Part shown: positions 20,801 to 33,949 of the stretch, in pieces
How positions within the stretch are numbered: the stretch's first letter is position 1
Layout: each line of letters begins with the position of its first letter
Source: Arenicola marina
Lineage: Eukaryota > Annelida > Polychaeta > Arenicolidae
Direction: 5' to 3'
Length of the DNA: 64,000 nt
Assembly: GCA_964019135.1 (NCBI GenBank)
Contig: OZ025255.1
Location: 3,968,001-4,032,000 of the forward strand
The notes under the pieces: model-generated
Database searches by the model: none
What the model saw: only the letters and a program-made list of their open reading frames with translations
Told to the model about the DNA's origin: nothing
Translations under genes and position numbers: made by a program

Positions 20801-23800
20801 TGGATATAGTCTCAATGATGCCATAGATAGAGGGACTCTCCCAGTGGATATAGTCTCAATGATGCCATAGATAGAGGGACTGTCCTAGTGAATACAGTCT
20901 CAATGATGCCATAGATGGAAGGACTGTCTCAGTGAATACAGTCTCAATGATGCCATAGAGGGAAGGACTCTCCCAGTGGATACAGTCTCAATGATGCCAT
21001 AGATGGAAGGACTGTCTCAGTGAATACAGTCTCAATGATGCCATAGATTGAAGGACTGTCCCAGTGGATACAGTCTCAATGATGCCATAGAGGGAAGGAC
21101 TGTCCCAGTGAATAAAGTCTCAATGATGCCATGGATGGAAGGACTGTCTCAGTGAATACAGTCTCAATGATGCCATAGATTGAAGGACTGTCCCAGTGGA
21201 TACAGTCTCAATGATGCCATAAAGGAAGGACTGTCCCAGTGAATAAAGTCTTCATGATGCCATAGAGGGAAGGACTGTCCCAGTGGATACAGTCTCAATG
21301 ATGCCATAGATGGAAGGACTGTCCCAGTGGATACAGTCTCAATGATGCCATAGATGGAAGGATTGTCCCAGTGGGTACAGTCTCAATGATGCCATAGATG
21401 GAAGGACTGTCCTAGTCGATACAGTTGATGATGCCATAGGTGGAAGGATTGTCCCAGTGGATACAGTCTCAATGATGCCATAGATGGAAGGATCGTCCCA
21501 GTGGATACAGTCTCAATGATGCCATAGATGGAAGGACTGTCCCAGTCGGTACAGTCTCAATGATGCCATAGATTGAAGGACTGTCCCAGTGGATACAGTC
21601 TCAATGATGCCATAGATGGAAGGACTGTCCCAGTGAATACAGTCTCAATGCTGCCATAGAGGGACGGACTGCCCTGTGGATACAGTCTCAATGTTGCCAT
21701 AGATGGAAGGATTGCCCCAGTGGGTACAGTCTCAATGATGCCATAAATGGAAGGATTGTCCTAGTCGATACAGTTGATGATGCCATAGATGGAAGGATTG
21801 TCCCAGTGGATACAGTCTCAATGATGCCATAGATGGAAGGATTGTCCCAGTGGATACAGTCACAATGACGCCATATATGGTAGGACTCTCCCAGTGGATA
21901 TAGTCTCAATGATGCCATAGATAGAGGGACTCTCCCAGTGGATATAGTCTCAATGATGCCATAGATAGAGGGACTGTCCTAGTGAATACAGTCTCAATGA
22001 TGCCATAGATGGAAGGACTGTCTCAGTGAATACAGTCTCAATGATGCCATAGAGGGAAGGACTCTCCCAGTGGATACAGTCTCAATGATGCCATAGATGG
22101 AAGGACTGTCTCAGTGAATACAGTCTCAATGATGCCATAGATTGAAGGACTGTCCCAGTGGATACAGTCTCAATGATGCCATAGAGGGAAGGACTGTCCC
22201 AGTGAATAAAGTCTCAATGATGCCATGGATGGAAGGACTGTCTCAGTGAATACAGTCTCAATGATGCCATAGATTGAAGGACTGTCCCAGTGGATACAGT
22301 CTCAATGATGCCATAAAGGAAGGACTGTCCCAGTGAATAAAGTCTTCATGATGCCATAGAGGGAAGGACTGTCCCAGTGGATACAGTCTCAATGATGCCA
22401 TAGATGGAAGGACTGTCCCAGTGGATACAGTCTCAATGATGCCATAGATGGAAGGATTGTCCCAGTGGGTACAGTCTCAATGATGCCATAGATGGAAGGA
22501 CTGTCCTAGTCGATACAGTTGATGATGCCATAGGTGGAAGGATTGTCCCAGTGGATACAGTCTCAATGATGCCATAGATGGAAGGATCGTCCCAGTGGAT
22601 ACAGTCTCAATGATGCCATGGATGGAAGGACTGTCCCAGTCGGTACAGTCTCAATGATGCCATAGATTGAAGGACTGTCCCAGTGGATACAGTCTCAATG
22701 ATGCCATAGATGGAAGGACTGTCCCAGTGAATACAGTCTCAATGATGCCATAGAGGGAAGGACTCTCCCAGTGGATACAGTCTCAATGATGCCATAGATG
22801 AAAGGACTGTCCCAGTGAATACAGTCTCAATGCTGCCATAGAGGGACGGACTGCCCTGTGGATACAGTCTCAATGTTGCCATAGATGGAAGGATTGCCCC
22901 AGTGGGTACAGTCTCAATGATGCCATAAATGGAAGGATTGTCCTAGTCGATACAGTTGATGATGCCATAGATGGAAGGATTGTCCCAGTGGATACAGTCT
23001 CAATGATGCCATAGATGGAAGGATTGTCCCAGTGGATACAGTCTCAATGATGCCATAGATGGAAGGACTGTCCCAGTGGGTACAGTCTCAATGATGCCAT
23101 AGATGGAAGGACTGTCCCAGTGGGTATGGTCTCAATGATGCCATAGTTGGAAGGACTGTCCCAGTGAATAAAGTCTTCATGATGCCATAGAGGGAAGGAC
23201 TGTCCCAGTGAATACAGTCTCAATGATGCCATAGATGGAAGGACTGTCCCAGTGGGTATGGTCTCAATGATGCGATAGAGGGAAGGACTGTCCCAGTGGA
23301 TACAGTCTCAATGATGCCATAGATGGAAGGGCTGTCCCAGTGGGTACAGTCTCAATGATGCCATAGATGGAAGGACTGTCCAAGTGAATACATTCTCAAT
23401 GATGCCATAGATGGAAGGACTGTCCCAGTGAATACAGTCTCAATGATGCGATAGAGGGAAGGACTGTCCCAGTGGATACAGTCTTAATGATGCCATAGAT
23501 GGAAGAACTGTCCCAGTGGATACAGTCTCAATGATGCCATAGATGGAAGAACTGTCCCAGTGGATACAGTCTCAATGATGCCATAGATGGAAGGATTGTC
23601 CCAGTGGGTACAGTCTCAATGATGCGATAGAGGGAAGGACTGTCCCAGTGGATACAGTCTCAATGATGCCATAGATGGAAGGACTGTCCCAGTGGATACA
23701 GTCTCAATGATGCCATAGATGGAAGGACTGTCCCAGTGAATACAGTCTCAATGATGCGATAGAGGGAAGGACTGTCCCAGTGGATACAGTCTTAATGATG

Positions 23801-26800
23801 CCATAGATGGAAGGACTGTCCCAGTGGATACAGTCTCAATGATGCCATAGATGGAAGGACTGTCCCAGTGGGTACAGTCTCAATGATGCCATAGATGGAA
23901 GGACTGTCCCAGTGGGTACAGTCTCAATGATGCCATAGATGGAAGGACTGTCCCAGTGGGTACAGTCTCAATGATGCCATAGATGGAAGGACTGTCCCAG
24001 TGGGTACAGTCTCAATGATGCCATAGATGGAAGGACTGTCCCAGTGGGTACAGTCTCAATGATGCCATAGATGGAAGGACTGTCCCAGTGGGTACAGTCT
24101 CAATGATGCCATAGATGGAAGGACTGTCCCAGTGGATACAGTCACAATGACGCCATATATGGTAGGACTCTCCCAGTGGATATAGTCTCAATGATGCCAT
24201 AGATAGAGGGACTCTCCCAGTGGATATAGTCTCAATGATGCCATAGATAGAGGGACTGTCCTAGTGAATACAGTCTCAATGATGCCATAGATGGAAGGAC
24301 TGTCTCAGTGAATACAGTCTCAATGATGCCATAGAGGGAAGGACTCTCCCAGTGGATACAGTCTCAATGATGCCATAGATGGAAGGACTGTCTCAGTGAA
24401 TACAGTCTCAATGATGCCATAGATTGAAGGACTGTCCCAGTGGATACAGTCTCAATGATGCCATAGAGGGAAGGACTGTCCCAGTGAATAAAGTCTCAAT
24501 GATGCCATGGATGGAAGGACTGTCTCAGTGAATACAGTCTCAATGATGCCATAGATTGAAGGACTGTCCCAGTGGATACAGTCTCAATGATGCCATAAAG
24601 GAAGGACTGTCCCAGTGAATAAAGTCTTCATGATGCCATAGAGGGAAGGACTGTCCCAGTGGATACAGTCTCAATGATGCCATAGATGGAAGGACTGTCC
24701 CAGTGGATACAGTCTCAATGATGCCATAGATGGAAGGATTGTCCCAGTGGGTACAGTCTCAATGATGCCATAGATGGAAGGACTGTCCTAGTCGATACAG
24801 TTGATGATGCCATAGGTGGAAGGATTGTCCCAGTGGATACAGTCTCAATGATGCCATAGATGGAAGGATCGTCCCAGTGGATACAGTCTCAATGATGCCA
24901 TGGATGGAAGGACTGTCCCAGTCGGTACAGTCTCAATGATGCCATAGATTGAAGGACTGTCCCAGTGGATACAGTCTCAATGATGCCATAGATGGAAGGA
25001 CTGTCCCAGTGAATACAGTCTCAATGATGCCATAGAGGGAAGGACTCTCCCAGTGGATACAGTCTCAATGATGCCATAGATGAAAGGACTGTCCCAGTGA
25101 ATACAGTCTCAATGCTGCCATAGAGGGACGGACTGCCCTGTGGATACAGTCTCAATGTTGCCATAGATGGAAGGATTGCCCCAGTGGGTACAGTCTCAAT
25201 GATGCCATAAATGGAAGGATTGTCCTAGTCGATACAGTTGATGATGCCATAGATGGAAGGATTGTCCCAGTGGATACAGTCTCAATGATGCCATAGATGG
25301 AAGGATTGTCCCAGTGGATACAGTCACAATGACGCCATATATGGTAGGACTCTCCCAGTGGATATAGTCTCAATGATGCCATAGATAGAGGGACTCTCCC
25401 AGTGGATATAGTCTCAATGATGCCATAGATAGAGGGACTGTCCTAGTGAATACAGTCTCAATGATGCCATAGATGGAAGGACTGTCTCAGTGAATACAGT
25501 CTCAATGATGCCATAGAGGGAAGGACTCTCCCAGTGGATACAGTCTCAATGATGCCATAGATGGAAGGACTGTCTCAGTGAATACAGTCTCAATGATGCC
25601 ATAGATTGAAGGACTGTCCCAGTGGATACAGTCTCAATGATGCCATAGAGGGAAGGACTGTCCCAGTGAATAAAGTCTCAATGATGCCATGGATGGAAGG
25701 ACTGTCTCAGTGAATACAGTCTCAATGATGCCATAGATTGAAGGACTGTCCCAGTGGATACAGTCTCAATGATGCCATAAAGGAAGGACTGTCCCAGTGA
25801 ATAAAGTCTTCATGATGCCATAGAGGGAAGGACTGTCCCAGTGGATACAGTCTCAATGATGCCATAGATGGAAGGACTGTCCCAGTGGATACAGTCTCAA
25901 TGATGCCATAGATGGAAGGATTGTCCCAGTGGGTACAGTCTCAATGATGCCATAGATGGAAGGACTGTCCTAGTCGATACAGTTGATGATGCCATAGGTG
26001 GAAGGATTGTCCCAGTGGATACAGTCTCAATGATGCCATAGATGGAAGGATCGTCCCAGTGGATACAGTCTCAATGATGCCATGGATGGAAGGACTGTCC
26101 CAGTCGGTACAGTCTCAATGATGCCATAGATTGAAGGACTGTCCCAGTGGATACAGTCTCAATGATGCCATAGATGGAAGGACTGTCCCAGTGAATACAG
26201 TCTCAATGATGCCATAGAGGGAAGGACTCTCCCAGTGGATACAGTCTCAATGATGCCATAGATGAAAGGACTGTCCCAGTGAATACAGTCTCAATGCTGC
26301 CATAGAGGGACGGACTGCCCTGTGGATACAGTCTCAATGTTGCCATAGATGGAAGGATTGCCCCAGTGGGTACAGTCTCAATGATGCCATAAATGGAAGG
26401 ATTGTCCTAGTCGATACAGTTGATGATGCCATAGATGGAAGGATTGTCCCAGTGGATACAGTCTCAATGATGCCATAGATGGAAGGATTGTCCCAGTGGA
26501 TACAGTCTCAATGATGCCATAGATGGAAGGACTGTCCCAGTGGGTACATTCTCAATGATGCCATAGATGGAAGGACTGTCCCAGTGGGTATGGTCTCAAT
26601 GATGCCATAGTTGGAAGGACTGTCCCAGTGAATAAAGTCTTCATGATGCCATAGAGGGAAGGACTGTCCCAGTGAATACAGTCTCAATGATGCCATAGAT
26701 GGAAGGACTGTCCCAGTGGGTATGGTCTCAATGATGCGATAGAGGGAAGGACTGTCCCAGTGGATACAGTCTCAATGATGCCATAGATGGAAGGGCTGTC

Positions 26801-29800
26801 CCAGTGGGTACAGTCTCAATGATGCCATAGATGGAAGGACTGTCCAAGTGAATACATTCTCAATGATGCCATAGATGGAAGGACTGTCCCAGTGAATACA
26901 GTCTCAATGATGCGATAGAGGGAAGGACTGTCCCAGTGGATACAGTCTTAATGATGCCATAGATGGAAGAACTGTCCCAGTGGATACAGTCTCAATGATG
27001 CCATAGATGGAAGAACTGTCCCAGTGGATACAGTCTCAATGATGCCATAGATGGAAGGATTGTCCCAGTGGGTACAGTCTCAATGATGCGATAGAGGGAA
27101 GGACTGTCCCAGTGGATACAGTCTCAATGATGCCATAGATGGAAGGACTGTCCCAGTGGATACAGTCTCAATGATGCCATAGATGGAAGGACTGTCCCAG
27201 TGAATACAGTCTCAATGATGCGATAGAGGGAAGGACTGTCCCAGTGGATACAGTCTTAATGATGCCATAGATGGAAGGACTGTCCCAGTGGATACAGTCT
27301 CAATGATGCCATAGATGGAAGGACTGTCCCAGTGGGTACAGTCTCAATGATGCCATAGATGGAAGGACTGTCCCAGTGGGTACAGTCTCAATGATGCCAT
27401 AGATGGAAGGACTGTCCCAGTGGGTACAGTCTCAATGATGCCATAGATGGAAGGACTGTCCCAGTGGGTACAGTCTCAATGATGCCATAGATGGAAGGAC
27501 TGTCCCAGTGGGTACAGTCTCAATGATGCCATAGATGGAAGGACTGTCTCAGTGAATACAGTCTCAATGATGCCATAGAGGGAAGGACTCTCCCAGTGGA
27601 TACAGTCTCAATGATGCCATAGATGGAAGGACTGTCTCAGTGAATACAGTCTCAATGATGCCATAGATTGAAGGACTGTCCCAGTGGATACAGTCTCAAT
27701 GATGCCATAGAGGGAAGGACTGTCCCAGTGAATAAAGTCTCAATGATGCCATGGATGGAAGGACTGTCTCAGTGAATACAGTCTCAATGATGCCATAGAT
27801 TGAAGGACTGTCCCAGTGGATACAGTCTCAATGATGCCATAAAGGAAGGACTGTCCCAGTGAATAAAGTCTTCATGATGCCATAGAGGGAAGGACTGTCC
27901 CAGTGGATACAGTCTCAATGATGCCATAGATGGAAGGACTGTCCCAGTGGATACAGTCTCAATGATGCCATAGATGGAAGGATTGTCCCAGTGGGTACAG
28001 TCTCAATGATGCCATAGATGGAAGGACTGTCCTAGTCGATACAGTTGATGATGCCATAGGTGGAAGGATTGTCCCAGTGGATACAGTCTCAATGATGCCA
28101 TAGATGGAAGGATCGTCCCAGTGGATACAGTCTCAATGATGCCATGGATGGAAGGACTGTCCCAGTCGGTACAGTCTCAATGATGCCATAGATTGAAGGA
28201 CTGTCCCAGTGGATACAGTCTCAATGATGCCATAGATGGAAGGACTGTCCCAGTGAATACAGTCTCAATGATGCCATAGAGGGAAGGACTCTCCCAGTGG
28301 ATACAGTCTCAATGATGCCATAGATGAAAGGACTGTCCCAGTGAATACAGTCTCAATGCTGCCATAGAGGGACGGACTGCCCTGTGGATACAGTCTCAAT
28401 GTTGCCATAGATGGAAGGATTGCCCCAGTGGGTACAGTCTCAATGATGCCATAAATGGAAGGATTGTCCTAGTCGATACAGTTGATGATGCCATAGATGG
28501 AAGGATTGTCCCAGTGGATACAGTCTCAATGATGCCATAGATGGAAGGATTGTCCCAGTGGATACAGTCACAATGACGCCATATATGGTAGGACTCTCCC
28601 AGTGGATATAGTCTCAATGATGCCATAGATAGAGGGACTCTCCCAGTGGATATAGTCTCAATGATGCCATAGATAGAGGGACTGTCCTAGTGAATACAGT
28701 CTCAATGATGCCATAGATGGAAGGACTGTCTCAGTGAATACAGTCTCAATGATGCCATAGAGGGAAGGACTCTCCCAGTGGATACAGTCTCAATGATGCC
28801 ATAGATGGAAGGACTGTCTCAGTGAATACAGTCTCAATGATGCCATAGATTGAAGGACTGTCCCAGTGGATACAGTCTCAATGATGCCATAGAGGGAAGG
28901 ACTGTCCCAGTGAATAAAGTCTCAATGATGCCATGGATGGAAGGACTGTCTCAGTGAATACAGTCTCAATGATGCCATAGATTGAAGGACTGTCCCAGTG
29001 GATACAGTCTCAATGATGCCATAAAGGAAGGACTGTCCCAGTGAATAAAGTCTTCATGATGCCATAGAGGGAAGGACTGTCCCAGTGGATACAGTCTCAA
29101 TGATGCCATAGATGGAAGGACTGTCCCAGTGGATACAGTCTCAATGATGCCATAGATGGAAGGATTGTCCCAGTGGGTACAGTCTCAATGATGCCATAGA
29201 TGGAAGGACTGTCCTAGTCGATACAGTTGATGATGCCATAGGTGGAAGGATTGTCCCAGTGGATACAGTCTCAATGATGCCATAGATGGAAGGATCGTCC
29301 CAGTGGATACAGTCTCAATGATGCCATGGATGGAAGGACTGTCCCAGTCGGTACAGTCTCAATGATGCCATAGATTGAAGGACTGTCCCAGTGGATACAG
29401 TCTCAATGATGCCATAGATGGAAGGACTGTCCCAGTGAATACAGTCTCAATGATGCCATAGAGGGAAGGACTCTCCCAGTGGATACAGTCTCAATGATGC
29501 CATAGATGAAAGGACTGTCCCAGTGAATACAGTCTCAATGCTGCCATAGAGGGACGGACTGCCCTGTGGATACAGTCTCAATGTTGCCATAGATGGAAGG
29601 ATTGCCCCAGTGGGTACAGTCTCAATGATGCCATAAATGGAAGGATTGTCCTAGTCGATACAGTTGATGATGCCATAGATGGAAGGATTGTCCCAGTGGA
29701 TACAGTCTCAATGATGCCATAGATGGAAGGATTGTCCCAGTGGATACAGTCTCAATGATGCCATAGATGGAAGGACTGTCCCAGTGGGTACATTCTCAAT

Positions 29801-30859
29801 GATGCCATAGATGGAAGGACTGTCCCAGTGGGTATGGTCTCAATGATGCCATAGTTGGAAGGACTGTCCCAGTGAATAAAGTCTTCATGATGCCATAGAG
29901 GGAAGGACTGTCCCAGTGAATACAGTCTCAATGATGCCATAGATGGAAGGACTGTCCCAGTGGGTATGGTCTCAATGATGCGATAGAGGGAAGGACTGTC
30001 CCAGTGGATACAGTCTCAATGATGCCATAGATGGAAGGGCTGTCCCAGTGGGTACAGTCTCAATGATGCCATAGATGGAAGGACTGTCCAAGTGAATACA
30101 TTCTCAATGATGCCATAGATGGAAGGACTGTCCCAGTGAATACAGTCTCAATGATGCGATAGAGGGAAGGACTGTCCCAGTGGATACAGTCTTAATGATG
30201 CCATAGATGGAAGAACTGTCCCAGTGGATACAGTCTCAATGATGCCATAGATGGAAGAACTGTCCCAGTGGATACAGTCTCAATGATGCCATAGATGGAA
30301 GGATTGTCCCAGTGGGTACAGTCTCAATGATGCGATAGAGGGAAGGACTGTCCCAGTGGATACAGTCTCAATGATGCCATAGATGGAAGGACTGTCCCAG
30401 TGGATACAGTCTCAATGATGCCATAGATGGAAGGACTGTCCCAGTGAATACAGTCTCAATGATGCGATAGAGGGAAGGACTGTCCCAGTGGATACAGTCT
30501 TAATGATGCCATAGATGGAAGGACTGTCCCAGTGGATACAGTCTCAATGATGCCATAGATGGAAGGACTGTCCCAGTGGGTACAGTCTCAATGATGCCAT
30601 AGATGGAAGGACTGTCCCAGTGGGTACAGTCTCAATGATGCCATAGATGGAAGGACTGTCCCAGTGGGTACAGTCTCAATGATGCCATAGATGGAAGGAC
30701 TGTCCCAGTGGGTACAGTCTCAATGATGCCATAGATGGAAGGACTGTCCCAGTGGGTACAGTCTCAATGATGCCATAGATGGAAGGACTGTCCCAGTGGG
30801 TACAGTCTCAATGATGCCATAGATGGAAGGACTGTCCCAGTGGGTACAGTCTCAATGAT
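17850..30859. repeat. 13-kb array of a 44-bp unit with higher-order repeats
   Basis: About 295 units built on GATGCCATAGATGGAAGGAC, TGTCCCAGTGGATACAGTCT and CAAT. Each contains the inverted repeat ACTGT...ACAGT. Diagnostic variants recur at fixed offsets. One block marker lies at 21688, 25152 and 28396, and another at 20460, 23044, 26508 and 29752, giving higher-order steps of 3464 and 3244 bp (and an earlier 2584). Each large block ends in a run of nearly identical GTGGGTACAG units (about 23.86-24.12, 27.30-27.54 and 30.54-30.86 kb). The 62-76 codon frames on the minus strand are repeat translations. Confidence 0.97.
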
Positions 30860-31070
30860 GTGCGAGTAACTTAACTGTTCACTAAATCTTTTCGATGTCT
30901 AAAGTTCACAAAATACAGATTTTTGGTAAATAGACCAACGCGTTGTTGCTGTGTTAAGCCAATGGATCAGCGGAATCACGATGTTGTTAGCGTTTCTGCA
31001 CAGTTGTGCCGATTACGCCGGGACATGACACGAAGGATGCGCACCACACAGCTTGTGCGGACATGTCCCC

Positions 31071-31915
31071 GCCACCCCGCTCCACCGCCAGCCTTCCCCA
31101 CCCACTCCCCTTCCCACCGCCACCTCTCCTCCACCCCACTCCTTCCCACCGCCAACCCCCACCCACTCCCCTTCCCACCGCCACCTCTCCTCCACCCCAC
31201 TCCTTCCCACCGCCAACCCCCACCCACTCCCCTTCCCACCGCCACCTCTCCTCCACCCCATTCCTTCCCACCGCCAACCCCCACCCACTCCCCTTCCCAC
31301 CGCCACCTCTCCTCCACCCCACTCCTTCCCACCGCCAACCCCCACCCACTCCCCTTCCCACCGCCACCCCTCCTCCACCCCACTTCTTCCCACCGCCACC
31401 CTCCTCCACCCCACTCCTTCCCACCGCCAACCCCCACCCACTCCCCTTCCCACCGCCACCTCTCCTCCACCCCACTCCTTCCCACCGCCAACCCCCACCC
31501 ACTCCCCTTCCCACCGCCACCTCTCCTCCACCCCACTCCTTCCCACCGCCAACCCCCACCCACTCCCCTTCCCACCGCCACCTCTCCTCCACCCCACTCC
31601 TTCCCACCGCCAACCCCCACCCACTCCCCTTCCCACCGCCACCTCTCCTCCACCCCACTCCTTCCCACCGCCAACCCCCACCCACTCCCCTTCCCACCGC
31701 CACCTCTCCTCCACCCCACTCCTTCCCACCGCCAACCCCCACCCACTCCCCTTCCCACCGCCACCCCTACTCCACCCCACTTCTTCCCACCGCCACCCTC
31801 CCCCACCCCACTCCTTCCCACCGCCAACCCCCACCCACTCCCCTTCCCACCGCCACCCCTCCTCCACCCCACTTCTTCCCACCGCCACCCTCCTCCACCC
31901 CACTCCTTCCCACCG
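31071..31915. repeat. 61-bp C-rich minisatellite, about 14 copies
   Basis: The 61-bp unit is made of two related halves, around CCACTCCCCTTCCCACCGCC and CCACTCCTTCCCACCGCC. It has no stop codon in any frame. Because 61 is not divisible by three, each frame cycles through the same proline-rich peptides, producing open frames near 380-394 codons on the plus strand and up to 346 on the minus strand. They are arithmetic artefacts. C-rich non-tandem sequence continues to about 32050. Confidence 0.93.
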
Positions 31916-32056
31916 CCCCCCTGCTTGTCACCGCCGCCCCCCGCCCCCCCCCCGCCCCCCTGCTTGTCACCGCCGACCGCCACCCACTCGCCGCCCTCAT
32001 CCCGCCCCACCGCCACCGCCCCCCCGCCCCACCCACACCCCCTATATCATTCTCCT

Positions 32057-32425
32057 CCGTTACACTAATCACAGCTCAAATATCGCTCGGTGGAAGCCAG
32101 TCCGACGCAGGGGGGTCGAGTGCTGGCGGGGTGGGGGGTCGAGGGCTGGCGGGGTGGGGGGTCTCTCAAGTGTCACCATGACGCGGAGCCCCTCACGCAT
32201 TAACGATTGTATCCGCTTTTATGTACATCCCAAGTAAAAAAACTACATATCGTATGTCAATACACTATGCCTAAGTATATAAATCTGTCGCCACGTGGTG
32301 AGCCCTGATAGAGGCGAACTGTAGTATATTGAGACTCCTTCGTCATCTAAACATTATATTGAGCTGTATATACAATCGTCGGTGGTATTGTACTCGGTCA
32401 ATATCCGAAATATAAAAACCGTCCA
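32057..32425. other. low-copy DNA, no gene recognised
   Basis: Begins with a short GGGGGTCGAG/GCTGGCGGGGTG duplication (about 32107-32160), then AT-rich unique sequence. No coding or RNA gene seen. Confidence 0.5.
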
Positions 32426-33111
32426 TTGACGTCATCAGAGCAGGGTGTGGGTTATCCAGCCCCCCCCCACCACCCCTCCCCGCTGGTTCCATTGGAGACA
32501 GTATTTACGTCATCAGAGCAGGGTGTGGGTTAACCAGACCTCCCGCTGGTTCTATTGAAGGCAGTATTTACATCATCAGAGCAGGGTGTTAATCAGGCCT
32601 CCCGCTGGTTCCAGTGGAGGCAGTATTTACATCATCAGAGCAGGGTGTGGGTTAACCAGACCTCCCGCTGGTTCTATTGAAGGCAGTATTTACATCATCA
32701 GAGCAGGGTGTTAACCAGGCCTCCCGCTGGTTCCAGTGGAGGCAGTATTTACGTCATCAGAGCAGGGTGTTAATCAGACCTCCCGCTGGTTCCAGTGGAG
32801 GCAGTATTTACATCATCAGAGCAGGGTGTGGGTTAACCAGACCTCCCGCTGGTTCCAGTGGAGGCAGTATTTACGTCATCAGAGCAGGGTGTTAATCAGG
32901 CCTCCCGCTGGTTCCAGTGGAGGCAGTATTTACGTCATCAGAGCAGGGTGTGGGTTAACCAGGCCTCCCGCTGGTTCCAGTGGAGGCAGTATTTACGTCA
33001 TCAGAGCAGGGTGTTAATCAGGCCTCCCGCTGGTTCCAGTGGAGGCAGTATTTACGTCATCAGAGCAGGGTGTGGGTTAACCAGATCTCCCGCTGGTTCT
33101 ATTGGAAGCAG
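32426..33111. repeat. alternating 59/63-bp minisatellite
   Basis: Units share GTCATCAGAGCAGGGTGT and CCTCCCGCTGGTTCCAGTGG. Long (GTGTGGGTTAACCAG, 63 bp) and short (GTGTTAATCAG, 59 bp) forms alternate in the right half, giving a 122-bp dimer. AACCAG and CTGGTT form a 6-bp inverted repeat in most units. The first unit starts with a full CRE (32427-32434), and later ones carry TTACGTCATC or TTACATCATC. The array ends exactly where a SINE begins. Confidence 0.94.
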
Positions 33112-33273
33112 TACTCTTTGCGAAGAAAGACAGTGAATCTTTATCCTGCGACCACACAGATATGGCCACAGCGGGGCGAGTACAACCGATCCACGTGCCG
33201 TTAGACTCTCAGGTGGCCAGAGCGCTGCATGCCAATGCTCTAACTGATAGCCACTGAACTATCGAGGCGGCCC
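33112..33273 (-). mobile_element. tRNA-derived SINE, 3' truncated
   Basis: Read on the minus strand, the head starts GGGCCGCC and contains an A-box-like TAGTTCAGTGG with TTAGAGC, then CACCTGAGAG, a degenerate B box, and a body homologous to 2750-2860. The match to the first copy stops at GCAAAGAGTA, where the minisatellite begins, so the 3' tail is missing. It is not a functional tRNA: the A-to-B spacing is too long and the B box is poor. Confidence 0.7.
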
Positions 33274-33511
33274 GCACATCTCAGAGAACACGTTCAGTAA
33301 TGTGTGGAAAAAGCCAGTTGGTTATGAAAACATCATACCAATGGCGTAAACTGTAACGAGGAGGACTGTCACCATAAGCTCATGAATTCTAATCTTATTC
33401 ACAGTACTGCATGATATCGCTCTACCTGAGGAAAGCTGCCGCATGGCAACCTCGAGTTGACGCTATGCTTCCTCGGCGAGAGTATGTCACCAAGCAAGGC
33501 CGTCCACCACC

Positions 33512-33710
33512 AGGGGTCTGGGAGGGGTAAATGGCGACATGCGACATTGACCCCATCAATTCCGATACTAAGGATCTGAAAAAGCGACATCGAAGCAGAT
33601 AGTGGCATTTTCGAAAAATAAACGACACTAAACTTAGTCAAAAGGCGTCACGGGACGTCGTAGACAATCGACATTCGACAGTCGATATTGGACCCCCCTT
33701 CCAGACCCCT
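33512..33710. mobile_element. MITE, hAT-like ends
   Basis: A 199-bp element begins AGGGGTCTGGGAGGGG and ends with the near-perfect inverse (rc AGGGGTCTGGAAGGGG). Preceding C gives CAGGGGTCTG, typical of hAT termini. The interior is rich in GCGACAT/CGACATT motifs shared with the MITE at 40617. No clear target duplication was found and there is no coding capacity. Confidence 0.6.
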
Positions 33711-33949
33711 ATCATTCCACCGGCCAAAGTAAACTGATCTCTATTAAAAACTGGTTATTGGACAAAAATGTGTCATACAATTTTTCTAATGTGATGAAAC
33801 GTACAGAAGGAATGTCCTTCTGTCCCGTGTGGCCTACATGGGTATCATGTGAAGATGTCGGATCAAGTGAATCCACAGGATCGACAAAAATATTGCCACT
33901 AATTGAAACTGCACACCATGACCTTGAGGGGGGGAGGAAAGGCTAGGCG
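33711..33949. other. unique AT-rich spacer
   Basis: No gene, repeat or RNA seen. Confidence 0.5.

Noticed and set aside
17850-30859. Minus-strand MASLRLYPLGQS frames as a small repeated gene family
   Set aside because: They are the same 44-bp unit translated through three-unit phases; identity follows the DNA higher-order repeats, with no independent coding signal.
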